From Antennarius striatus (lineage: Eukaryota > Chordata > Actinopteri > Lophiiformes > Antennariidae): DNA of 64,000 nucleotides. The stretch is from assembly GCF_040054535.1 (NCBI RefSeq), contig NC_090782.1:16319001-16383000 (forward strand), read 5' to 3'. A model generated the notes under the pieces. The model searched no databases, was not told the DNA's origin, and saw only the letters and a program-made list of their open reading frames with translations. Shown here piece by piece: positions 49,202 to 59,791 of the stretch; positions within the stretch are counted from its first letter, which is position 1; each line of letters opens with the position of its first letter. The position numbers were made by a program, and so were the translations under genes.

Positions 49202-50029
49202 TATAATAAACAAGTTTAAATAGATGAATACTTTATTAATTCTGGAGGCAATTACATATCATCTGCTCTAATACATGCACACATTCCACAAGATCGTACA
49301 CATAGCACATTAGTGACACAGTAAATACAGAAAACAAGTCAGAGACTGCATCTTTCGCGACACCCCTGAATTCAAAATTTTACCTTGACCTACTTTTCAA
49401 AATGACCAGTTATCAGTCAATTGCTGTGACCTGAAATTCCTTTAATTTTTTAAATTGTGTTCCTTTACCATGAGATTTTGTTTTTGTATTTTTTTTCTGA
49501 TGCCTGCTAACTCTAGCACTGTGGTTTCTTTAATATGCCCACAAATTTAAAAAAAAAGGTGCCTATGAACGTTTTAATAAAATGGATGTATGGGATATCT
49601 CAGCTGCCACTCTTATTCACGTTTACTTGATTTATGATGTCTAACACAGCAGATAAAATATTCAGGGTCCTGCCACAGGTGGATTTCACTGAAGAAAAAC
49701 AGAAGCGTCCCTATTAGTTACAGCTCTTGAGGCTAATGGGGGAACGTGTTGTGTTGTTTGTCTATGCATCAGTTCTGTGGTAAAGAGACTGCCTATTGCC
49801 CAGTAACTGCTGCAAAAGCTTGATCCATGGAGTCTAATTTTTGTCTATTAACTGCTATTTATTTTGCACCTGAAGAGGACCATTTGTCAACATCTACAGC
49901 CTTCAACATTATTTAATCTATGAAACACTAAAACAAAATTAAGGGCACAAGAGAGAGTGACGTTTATTTTTATGTATTAAAATGAAAATAGATGAGAATG
50001 GCACACGCAATGAGCTGTAATTAGCCCTA

Positions 50030-50165
50030 ATTCTGGTGGTGTACCCCACTAGAATTGGAGATAACCAACTGAGATAGGCTCCAGCAGACTTGTGATCTGC
50101 AAAGGAAGATGAGTGGCTGTCAATGAGTCAATTGTGATTATCTCATCTACAAGAAAATGGATGAA
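50030..50165 (+). mobile_element. L2-like LINE tail fragment
   Basis: Degenerate match: 'gtgtaccccactagaattgg', 'gataggctccagcagacttg' and a terminal 'gaaaatggatgaatgga'. Confidence 0.55.
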
Positions 50166-50944
50166 TGGAAGGGAATAGCTCAACAACAACAAAAAACTTT
50201 ATTTATGACAGTTTTAGACTGAACATCAGCCTTCATGAAACAACAGTTAGTGTTTTGAATGTGGAATTTCAAGCATGACTACCAAACGCACACAGCTTTT
50301 ATTGTTGTACAAATCAAACAGGTCGTGTTGTCACAGTTCTGAGGTAAAATCTGTTGGTGTTACAGAAAAAATAAACACATCTAGTTGATAATAATAAGTC
50401 AGTGTAACACAAAATGGGTGACCGAGGGAGAAGAGTTCACATGTGACGGAAAACATAAGGAAATGATGTGATTGATGGAAACACGATAATCTTCTTGCAT
50501 GTCAGTCATAGCAGACAGGTAGATGAAAATGTGCATCACTCAGTTTTGTTTTTTTTTATGTTGCATTATTTGATTGAAACATTATATAAGTTAGGAATTT
50601 TATTTTGCTGACTTGGTTTGATATATTTCTTGTTCTTGCATCCTTCCACCAGAATTGGAGCTAATTACTTGGCTCAAGTATTATCGTTCACATTTCTCAT
50701 AAATGGCAGATGGAACCCAAAAGCACACCAGGATAGAAGGCAGATGCAGCATCGAAGATGCAAAATGCAGCATCTGCCATGTTCAGTGAAGCACCCAAGG
50801 TGTAATAGAGACATTGTTAAGAATTACAGCTGAAAATACTTCTAGGAATGAAATACATTGAATAATGCAGTCCTTACTAATTTATGGAAGATCCCGTTCT
50901 CACTGTTCTTTTTATTGACTTGTTTTTTTTACATTTAAGATATG

Positions 50945-51222
50945 TAAAACCATGCCAGCGACAGCTGCCCAGCAATGCGGTTCCCGGTTTGAGTCCTGCT
51001 CTGTGCAGAGTTTGCATGTTCTCCCCATGTGTGCGTGGCTTGTCTCCAGGTTCTCCAGCTTCCTGACCGGTCTCAAATTATCCATAGGTGTAACTCTGAT
51101 ATTCCTACATGTGGCTCAGAGTGCCACCCGGAGTGTACCCTGCCTCAGCCCCTAGTCAGCTGTGATAGGCTCCAGCAACCCCATGACAGCGGAAGTGGAT
51201 CTCAAAAATGAATGAATGAACA
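50945..51222 (+). mobile_element. L2-like LINE 3' end fragment
   Basis: Reads 'gtttgcatgttctccccatg', 'tgtgcgtgg', 'ttctccagcttcctg', then 'ggagtgtaccctgcctcagc', 'gctgtgataggctccagcaa' and the tail 'atgaatgaatgaac'. This is the standard order of teleost L2 tails in sense orientation. Confidence 0.82.
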
Positions 51223-51487
51223 TCTTTTAGCTCATTTAACCTTTTGAAACTCATTTATCGCTGAAACTATTTTCTTGTTTATTTTCTTCTTTGTGTTGTC
51301 ATTTCACATTCATTACTGTATATTCTCATTATATTTTTACTGTTGAACATTTAATCTCCTACTTTTGTCTTGCTATTTATTGAATTTAACTTTAATTACC
51401 ATTTAAAGTTTTGTTCGGCAGGCAAAAATTTACTTTTCAAAACAACAAGTAAAATCTCACATTTGTTGTATTTCAATCTTCAATCAT

Positions 51488-51493
51488 TTTATT
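51488..51493 (-). promoter_or_regulatory. Candidate polyadenylation signal of dynlt2b
   Basis: AATAAA on the minus strand about 410 bp past the stop codon. Not the only candidate. Confidence 0.35.
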
Positions 51494-51904
51494 TCTCAGT
51501 GTAATAATTTATAGTGAATATAGGTACATCATGACATTCAGAGATTTTTGTCTTGAAGTCATTAAAAAGAAGCCACGTTTCCAACAAGTTCTTCCTGTCC
51601 TGACAGTCAGGCCTTGTTCACATCCACATGATCTTTTGATGACTGGAGGTCAGAGAGAACTCCGAAAAGCTTGAATTTCATGAGATGAGCCCTTTAGGTG
51701 ACAGTCTACATACATTATCAATGCAAATATCCACACTCTGTGTGACATGAACAATATCAGAACATAACAACTAAATACAGTACTGTACACTCCTTGCTTT
51801 AGATCAGCACATGATGAAACTAAACTGTTAATGATGAAGAGTCTGATTGGAATGCCCACCTCACATTGCATCTAAAGGAATTCTCCATCATGCTTCCTGT
51901 GACT

Positions 51905-53513
51905 TCAGTAGTAATAGATTCCAAAAACTGCCACTGCACAGAACAAGTTGTCCTACAAAGGTAAAACACAATCCACTTAGAATTAAATTTTTCTTCACAT
52001 CTGAGTGATGAGAACAAAAACACCTACACTCATGAAAACATCTTCTGCATAGTTGTCTGTGTCAGCATCCCACAAACACCTTGACGACATTCTGATAACA
52101 GAAGAAAATGAAGAGCATTAAGAAGCTAGTATATTCGAGAAAAAGAAACAATGTAAGTGAATCCAAATGTTTTTCAATTTCACTGAGTTTGATGATGTAA
52201 ATAGAAAAGGAAGCGATGAGTCAGTATTTAGCTGCCAATCGTAAAGATTCAAATGTTACTTTGAAAATGTTATTTCTAAATCAGTAAGAAATAATTCAGA
52301 CACCAATTAAATTCTAGAATAAAATACATTAAAGCTCATAACATAAAGGTTTCTTTACTTTGGAGCAAAAATACTAGTAGTTCCACATTGACAACTATTT
52401 ATTGTTCACCAAAAATACACAAAGTAGGCACTCACTTGACACCTTGTCCTCGTTGTTCTCCAAGCACCACCTGAACGACAAGCTTATATCTGTCAAAACC
52501 TGCATCTGTGGAAGGAAAGAAAGGAGCTATAAAACAAGAACATGTTTGTTTCAGAATGGATTTTAATTTTTTTATCATTATCTTTAAAGCTCTTAATGTA
52601 ATAGCATCTTCACACATCTCTAGATGTATATAATCTTGTGTTTCGTCCCTTAAAATGTGTTATTTATTTAAATATTTTCTGCAACCTGTGCATTTTATAT
52701 ATTATCTTTTTGTTTCCTTCTTCTTATCCTTCTCATATGCTTTATTGTATTTTCACCTTTGCTCATGTTTTTATCTTTTGCCTTGTCTGCTTTTAATTTT
52801 AAGTTTATGGGGAAATGACTCTCTTTAACCCAAGATGGCACATTAAAAAAATAAACAGGACAATTCTGCACAATCTAGTTTTATTTGCTGTTTATTATAA
52901 TAAGGAGAACATTTTTATATCTACGTAGCCAACATCCAGAAGTCCTTTTCTGAGCCTTTCACTGGTATTCAAATCAGAGAGTGCAATACCTTCTTTTCTT
53001 ACTGGTATTGAAAAATCTTGATAAAAAAAATAAAATAATAGTATTTATATTTTCCAAACAGTAATTGCACATTTTATACTCATCACCCACTCTTCACTTT
53101 GTCCTTAATGCTCTCCGCCAGTGACTGGGACAGCTTGGAGACTTCCTCCGGGTCGTACCACATCCCGGACAGCCGTTCCCTCACTACTTCACGAATACAC
53201 TCCTTCACGACGGCTGGTTTAAACCTGGACAATCGAGCAACAGGAACTGAGCACAGGCCAAATGACCATAAACCATCATGGATCAACTGTTTACGCAAAT
53301 TGCAAATAATGTCAGTCTACATCGTTATTGCGATTATGTGCTCTATATTTAATTTGTCTAAACGGGAACGATATATATATATATATATATACTGTTAGCA
53401 AGAACCGGGTGGCTAAAGGCTAAGATCGTTGTTAGATGTAAACATTCATCCCTGAGATTCACTCACTTGTGCTGATGAGGAGGTCGGATGAGGTAGGTAC
53501 CCGAACCCTCCAT
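51905..53513 (-). CDS. dynlt2b: Dynein light chain Tctex-type 2B (TCTEX1D2), five exons
   Basis: A light chain of the cytoplasmic dynein-2 motor, which drives retrograde intraflagellar transport in cilia. Minus-strand exons are 53513-53467, 53224-53091, 52505-52436, 52091-52028 and 51952-51905, all GT-AG with phases 2, 1, 2 and 0. They total 363 nt, or 120 residues (human 142). The product reads MEGSGTYLIRPPHQH, then FKPAVVKECIREVV, AESIKDKVK, GFDRYKLVVQVVLGEQRGQG, SSRCLWDADTDNYAEDVFM and a C-terminal FCAVAVFGIYYY. This aligns along the whole Tctex-1 fold (two helices then four strands). The difference in length is at the N-terminus, which is shorter than in human. Exon 2 must use the donor at 53090-53089 (AAGA|gtgggt) rather than the next GT to keep frame. 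The gene is compact (1.6 kb) and free of transposons. Confidence 0.95.
53371..53391. repeat. (AT)n microsatellite in dynlt2b intron 1
   Basis: Short TA run between the first two exons. Confidence 0.9.
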
Positions 53514-53714
53514 GGTGTGCAGGTAGTGTTAGCTACATTAGCTACAACAGCATAGATAGTTTTATGGAAAACAAGTCGGCACTATGACGTTCGCTTTAAA
53601 GTTTTACCGGTCACCATAGCGACGCATTATCCCAGTTTCCTGTTTCAAAATAAAAGTACAGAAACTACTTCTTTTTAAAATCAAAAAACATTCAACGTTG
53701 TCTTTATACACTGT

Positions 53715-53770
53715 ATACACACACGCGCACACACACACACACACACACTCACACACACACACACACACAC
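53715..53770. repeat. (CA)n microsatellite
   Basis: CA repeat with a CG interruption at the start, about 200 bp upstream of the dynlt2b start codon. Confidence 0.95.
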
Positions 53771-53788
53771 AGTATACCATCATCAAGC

Positions 53789-54895
53789 GGCAATAGTTCA
53801 TGAGGTCATAACTAATTGCTGTACAGAAATGTACTTCACAATAAAAAAAATCTATATTATATAGATGTATATATTAATATATATCACTATATATAGTAAC
53901 ATATGGTGATATATATGTAACACAGTATATATGTCATATATATTGTAATATATATATATATATATATATAAAGGTATTTCACTATGTGGTGTGTATATAT
54001 ATACACACATACATACAGTATTTATAGTGTATATATGTGCGTATATATATATATACAGTATATATATGTAACATAGTTGAATAAGTTGTAGTTAAAATCC
54101 CGCTAAAATGGGGAAACTACGCCCTCTACTGTTGTACGTGTCTGCTTCATGCCTGCTTCATGTTAGCGAAGCATGATGGGAAATCCTCAGTAGGAGGAGT
54201 TTCATGAGACAGGTAATGTCCGTGCGTCTGTGGACAAAATAAATTATAATTTTGAAAAGCACTTAACAGTTAATCTGGGATACATGCCTGAAAGCAAACA
54301 ACATTAGACTAACTCTGTTACATTTTGTGTCAGGTCAAACATTAACTCTGTGTTCATTGTTTCACTGGTAAAGAACGTGTCCAGTACAGCTAGCTGACAG
54401 GTGGTGTCGCTGTTTCCCCAGACAGGACATGTGCTTTGGTCCACAAATGACACCTTGTACACTGTCTCCTGTGTCCATTTGTTGTTGAACGCAGGTATGT
54501 TGCAAGTGTTATAATTTAATGCGTATTTTTTATTGCAAGTTCATGTGATTTGGTTAAATAAACTAAAATAATATAAAAAGATGGTAACAGTTAATGGTGG
54601 AAAAATATGCTACGTTTATTTTGTATTTTATTTTTTTAAGAGGAAAAGAGATTTTCTTTGTTCATCTGGCTGTATAAAAATCACTTTACGATCACTAAAT
54701 CATATACGTATAGTATAGTAGCCTATATGGGAAATCCTCAGTACGCTGGAGGATTTTCATGAGACAGACAGGATATGTGCTTTGGTCCACAAATGACACC
54801 TTGTACACTGTCTCCTGTGTCCATTTGTTGTTGAACGCAGAATAACCCCCACCTGAGCTACATCGGTCACATATATATGTGTGTGTGTATATACA

Positions 54896-54971
<76 letters not shown>

Positions 54972-55030
54972 TGTATAGTGAAATACCTTTCTGTACAGCA
55001 ATTAGTTATGACCTCATGAACCATTGCCAC
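53789..55030. repeat. AT-rich block bounded by inverted repeats
   Basis: A 40-bp sequence containing 'catgaggtcataactaattg' and 'ctgtacagaaa' at 53789-53833 recurs on the opposite strand at 54986-55030. Next to each, 'aaaggtatttcactat' is also inverted (about 53972-53988 and 54972-54990). Inside are long TA runs (53940-53970, 54040-54070, 54893-54966). Confidence 0.8.
54178..54841. repeat. Direct duplication pair (54178-54495 and 54726-54841)
   Basis: 'gggaaatcctcagta' followed by 'ttcatgagacag' and then a 70-bp block starting 'gtgctttggtccacaaatga' and ending 'tttgttgttgaacgcag' occurs twice in the same orientation. The second copy has lost about 200 bp between the two parts. Confidence 0.88.
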
Positions 55031-55590
55031 ATAATAGTTTGGTGGGCCATCTCTGCTAGATCTACATTTCCTTGTCAAAAATTAAGGTCCTTCTGATCAT
55101 TCTGTAGAAATTCATTTGATAAAGGGAAGACTAGTTTCTGCTCTTGATGACTTCAAGGAAAGGAATCCTATTGCACACTAGTAATTCCTTCAGTGACCAA
55201 TCGGTTTTCGTTAGCAGAAATCTTATTTTCTCTGTAACTCTCCCTCACTTGACAAAAAATGACAGATAATGATGCTCATAGCAAACGTATGAGGAAGACA
55301 GGAATATCAACAGAATGTGATTCATCCTTCCACCTGCAGATGGTGGTTTTCAGTAATGTTCAGTTTCGTTTTTCATACAACTCAGTGAAGGGCTTAATGG
55401 CAGCAATCGCATTCAAAAGGCACATTGATTTTGCCAACAAATAAAAATAATGACATTTTCATAGCAATGACTTCCTTTTATATTATTCGTGACCATTAGG
55501 CTGTCACGCTTTTATATAACTGTACTACTACAATTTAACTCCTGATTTCCCATAACACAAGCAGATGTGAAACTTAAGGAACATACGATT

Positions 55591-55604
55591 AGTTTCATTT
55601 TCCC
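55591..55604 (+). promoter_or_regulatory. Interferon-stimulated response element (ISRE) of the rtp-like gene
   Basis: AGTTTCATTTTCCC is an exact match to the AGTTTCNNTTTCNY core bound by the ISGF3 (STAT1-STAT2-IRF9) complex and IRFs. It lies about 20 bp upstream of the TATA box and 85 bp upstream of the start codon, a typical spacing for a type-I-interferon-induced gene. Confidence 0.8.
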
Positions 55605-55624
55605 AAAAATGTCTTTTGGAGGAG

Positions 55625-55633
55625 TATATAAAG
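55625..55633 (+). promoter_or_regulatory. TATA box of the rtp-like gene
   Basis: TATATAAAG, 56 bp before the start codon. It predicts transcription start at about 55655 and a short 5' leader. Confidence 0.75.
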
Positions 55634-55688
55634 TCTGTCAGGGTGAAGTGCCTCCTCGACAGACACCAACCCGACCAACACAGACAGG

Positions 55689-55935
55689 ATGGAATTGTCC
55701 AAGTGGCTTGGTATTTTCCAGCAGAAAACAATGAATCTGAAACCAGGAGACTTTTGGCAGCTTCAGTTTGATAACTTTCTGGTTCCTAACTTCCCAAACT
55801 CAGGCTGGCAGCAGTACATCAGGAGCACAAGTGCAAGGTAGTTTGTGTGTTTAGACAGTGTTGTGTATGTATGGTTAATATATTTTGTGTGGAGGACACA
55901 CAAGGATTTTCAAGTTATGATTGTGTGTTTGAGTT

Positions 55936-56019
<84 letters not shown>

Positions 56020-57235
56020 TTGTGGGGGGGTGATTTGGTGACAATAGTGAATTTTAATATAAACCATTTAATTATAAGACAACAAAATCTGTTTTTATTA
56101 AGAAGTATGTTTTACATAACAGATTAGATTAGTTATGGAAATGAACATCAGGTAATTCAAGGATGTTGTCATGGTTCTGTTATTTTGGTATGCTCAGAAG
56201 GCTTTTCCCTCAGAGGGTGCCTGATAAATCTGTCTTGTTTCTGTGATGCTAGTGTTCCTAATTCTCTCTCAGCTGCCTTCCCCTTTCAGTGTTTGTGGAC
56301 TTTTGTCATTTTCTGCTATGTTGATTTGGTTTTCATTGCTCACTCGTGTTTTTTGCCTGAACAATAAAACTGTTGATTTTTACTTCTTGTCAGTCTCTGC
56401 TCCTATGGGTCCAGACTCGAACTATCCTTAACAGACATGATGTTATGTTATAAAAAAAAAAACCCTTATGGAATTACAGTAGAATTTCAATGTATTGAGA
56501 AAAGAAGGCATCACTGTGTATATTTTACACTGCTAAAATGATCATAGCTTTTAGACTGACAACAGCTGAATCACACAGAAAGACATGGCCATAAGATATA
56601 AAGCACCATAGGTTCTTTTGTAAAAAAAACAACAACACTATTTTGATTCTGTTTAATACTGTATAAGCAAAGTCACAACAACCTTTATGCAATGTCAGTT
56701 GTTTGTTCAATTTAATAACATTTGTTCTCATCTAAAATGGTCATGGCTGTGAACTACACCCTCACCACAACAGTTCATACCTCTGATCATGATACACAGA
56801 AGAACACTGACAACACCACCTTCAAAATGTTTTGTGTTCATGTGTATTTTTCTGTCAAGGAAGCCACTTTTTCAAACAAAAGTGACCAAATCTATTTTGT
56901 AATCAAGGTTCAGGTGCAGCCGATGCGGAAGAAGTTGGCCTTCCAATCAAGTGAGCATTGTCTTCCACATGTGCCTGGTGAATGGACGAGGCACCGTCAA
57001 AGTGAAGCGCTACAACCAGAATTGCAAGACTTGCACCGCAGCTCCAATGGAAGAGCCTAATATCACCGATGAAAACATCCACATCCTTCTGGAGAACCTG
57101 GTGAAGAAGATAAAAGTGAAATGCTACCATGAGCAGCTGGAGAGGGCAGACAGACCTTTTGTGAACATAGTTGTTAAAAGTCCCCATGAGCCTTCTCATT
57201 GTGAGGGCTGCATTGCAGGCATCTGTTCAAAGTAA
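55689..57235 (+). CDS. Receptor-transporting protein-like, 3CxxC zinc finger, two exons
   Basis: RTP-family proteins help chemosensory GPCRs reach the cell surface, and mammalian RTP4 is an interferon-induced antiviral factor. Exons 55689-55837 and 56908-57235 join in phase 2 (GCAAG|gtagtt and tcaag|GTTC) to give 158 residues. The N-terminal half has W and F residues typical of the family (DFWQLQFDN, SGWQQYIRS). The three CxxC pairs that define the zf-3CxxC fold are C53/C56, C89/C92 and C148/C151, with VSIVFHMCLVNGRGTVKV between the first two pairs. The chain ends eight residues after the last pair, so the C-terminal transmembrane anchor of mammalian RTP1-4 is absent and a soluble product is likely. 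The start codon is the first ATG after the TATA box. Intron 1 contains a TG microsatellite and an LTR-like block. The closest named fish gene is probably rtp3, but the symbol is not assigned. Confidence 0.9.
55939..56018. repeat. (TG)n microsatellite in rtp-like intron
   Basis: About 80 bp of TG, 100 bp after the splice donor. Confidence 0.96.
56167..56437 (+). mobile_element. Solo-LTR-like block in rtp-like intron
   Basis: Starts TGTCATGGTTCTG and ends near ACAGACA. It contains 'aataaaactgttg' and then 'tctgctcctatgggtccaga', the same order of parts as the solo LTR at 18920-19303. The 5-bp flanks do not match cleanly (gatgt and tgatg), so the ends are approximate. Confidence 0.5.
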
Positions 57236-57517
57236 GATAACAATATTCAATTAGCCTTTTGCTTATATGAGAGACAGAGAATTACTTATTTCAGGCTGTC
57301 TGTATGAATTAACTTAATTAGCCAAGCATTAGTTGTAACATTGAGATTTTACTTCTTGTAAAGCTTTTTTCTTTATGGTAAAGGTCTTATGTTTGTAAAG
57401 TGCTCGAGTGAATATACTGTATATTCCTGTTTTTATTCTGATTGGACAGCAATGTAATGAATTAATAAGAAGATAATAACAAATGTGTTTGAGATTCATG
57501 GATTATGTATTTGCTCT

Positions 57518-57523
57518 AATAAA
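57518..57523 (+). promoter_or_regulatory. Polyadenylation signal of the rtp-like gene
   Basis: AATAAA 283 bp after the stop codon, the first good signal downstream. Confidence 0.6.
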
Positions 57524-57529
57524 CAAAAT

Positions 57530-58515
57530 GATCTGTCAATGAACTTTGAGCTGTGTGTGTTCTTTTTCATTTTTTGGGAGAGGGGGGGGTGCATATTGCA
57601 CAATTTTAATTTTGTTTCTGTTTATCAAAAAAATCTAAAAGGTCCTTATTTTCAAAGCAGGAAGTTTTGGTTTCTGTACCATTGTAATGAACACTAGATT
57701 AATTTTAGAAATACATAATATATTACATCTTTTTTTATTTATTATTTATCTTATTTGTTGAGTGTTCATTCTTTCTGTCTTTTGTAAATTGTTTTGAGAA
57801 TTGTTATGCTGCCGCATTAATGGAAATTTCCCCACTGTGGGACTAGTAAAGGAATATCTTTACTTATCTTATGACAATTTCACAAACATAAAGTATAAAA
57901 GAAAGGTTTACTATAAAAAAGGATCAGTAAAAGTGAGAGTATGTTAGAGCTGTGTCACCTGTTTTTGATTTAGACAATATTATGATCAAATGAAAAGAGC
58001 TTGGCTCTTATAAGGCGTGCTTGGGGTGAAACCAGAGGACACCTGTTTCTCACAGGCCACCAACTTTTTATTTTATTTGTGTGCTACGAGCAGGCATGAC
58101 ACCAAAGCCACTGTGGTTGGTATTCACCATGCGAAAGGCACACTCTGTGGTACAACACAGTACCAGGGATTCATCTTTATTTGAATGAAAATAAAAGTTT
58201 GCTTGGAGAGGTTTCACATTTCCCACCTAATTTACCAGTGGTTTGTTTGTATCATGCATGGGTGACAGAGGCACTATGTATATCTTGGCCACCAACGCTG
58301 CACTTCAATCATGCAAGAGCTAGATTTCCAGATAAGTGGTGAGTACACGTATGTGTGTTGTGTGGTTATTTATGAATAGATTCTGCATGCTGTTGAGATC
58401 ATTCTATATCTATGATAATTAAAAGCCAATGTTATTATAAAGTAGCGTCATTATTCTGTGATTCTGCAGATGTGTGATACTGACATCTTTACAAAGAAGG
58501 ATTGAACTGTTAACA
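57530..58515. other. Intergenic region before the 5-HT3-like gene
   Basis: No exon was recognised. A TTATAAGG motif near 58009 could be a TATA box for the downstream channel gene, but an untranslated exon was not identified. Confidence 0.35.
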
Positions 58516-58517
58516 TC

Positions 58518-59720
58518 ATGACATCCAATGGTATTAGAACGAAGGTAACACGTCTTCTAAATGAGCATGTTCTATATATTCTGAAGTGTTATGCCTAAAG
58601 CTACTGTATATGAAGAATCTTATTTTCTTCTACAACTGACAACCTTTTTTTAAATAATACACCTTCATTTAAGTGGTTTTAAGGGTTTTTGTTGCGTATC
58701 CTAACGGTTAATTGTTTTATTCCAGTGTATCCCTCTGTCAGTCACACCTATACTGTTGATGTTCCTCATTCTTGCACCAGGTAAACATGTTGGTAAGAAC
58801 AATACTAAGATTGGGAATGAGGTCTTAGATCCAAATACCTTTACAAAGTGAAAAAAAATCATTATCCAGTCCATAGCATATGTACAATTTGTCTGCCAGC
58901 AGATATTTATTATTTATGTTAAAAGTTGTCATGATGAGTACAATGACAAGTACATTTTTAACCTACTCATGTTCATTTTCATAACTGGACTTCCTGCCAT
59001 CAGTTTTGTGTGATGCCATTAAGCTGAACTGCTCTGAGCCCAACCAGCCTGCCCTGCTGAAGGCTCTGACGCCGGTCTTTAACCTCAGTGCCATACGACC
59101 TGTCATGGACACGGCAACCCGCACCAATGTCAGCACTTTCTTCACCTTGTATGGGATACTAGGAGTGGTAGGTTCAGCTCTGTACACAAAGATGAATCAG
59201 AAGTAAACTGCTGTGGACTGTACCTCTTGTTACTCTGGGCTACAGCGCAATATTCTCAATGAAACGCTGCAGAGTTAAACAAAATTCAGTAATGGCAAAT
59301 CAGTAATGATAATGTAAAATTTCAATACAACATTTTTGATATTCTGTCATTACAACAGCAGCACTCCATCATCATGTAACTTATAATTAGACTCATTCAT
59401 TTTGCTGTAGTCCACTCTTCAAAAATGATGCTGAATCTCGTTACACAACAACTGTCATCCCTTGTGTTCCTTAAAGCAATTATTTATTCAGTTGTATTTG
59501 TCCTCCACACCTTAAAGGCCAGTCTCTGAAAATATTGTCTGACATTAAACCGGACAGACATGTAAAAAAGTTTGGGGACCTCTGCGTAAGGTGGTCCCCA
59601 AAGTAGCTTTTTTTGTCTTCCAGGATGAAAAGTCTCAACTATTGCTAACTTACCTTTGGCTGAGTTATGTGAGTACTGTACTGCAATAATCATCTACTCA
59701 TTCATTCATGGATGCATGTA

Positions 59721-59791
<71 letters not shown>

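Noticed and set aside
53604-53801. Open frame upstream of dynlt2b
   Set aside because: Crosses the CA microsatellite; no start context or similarity.
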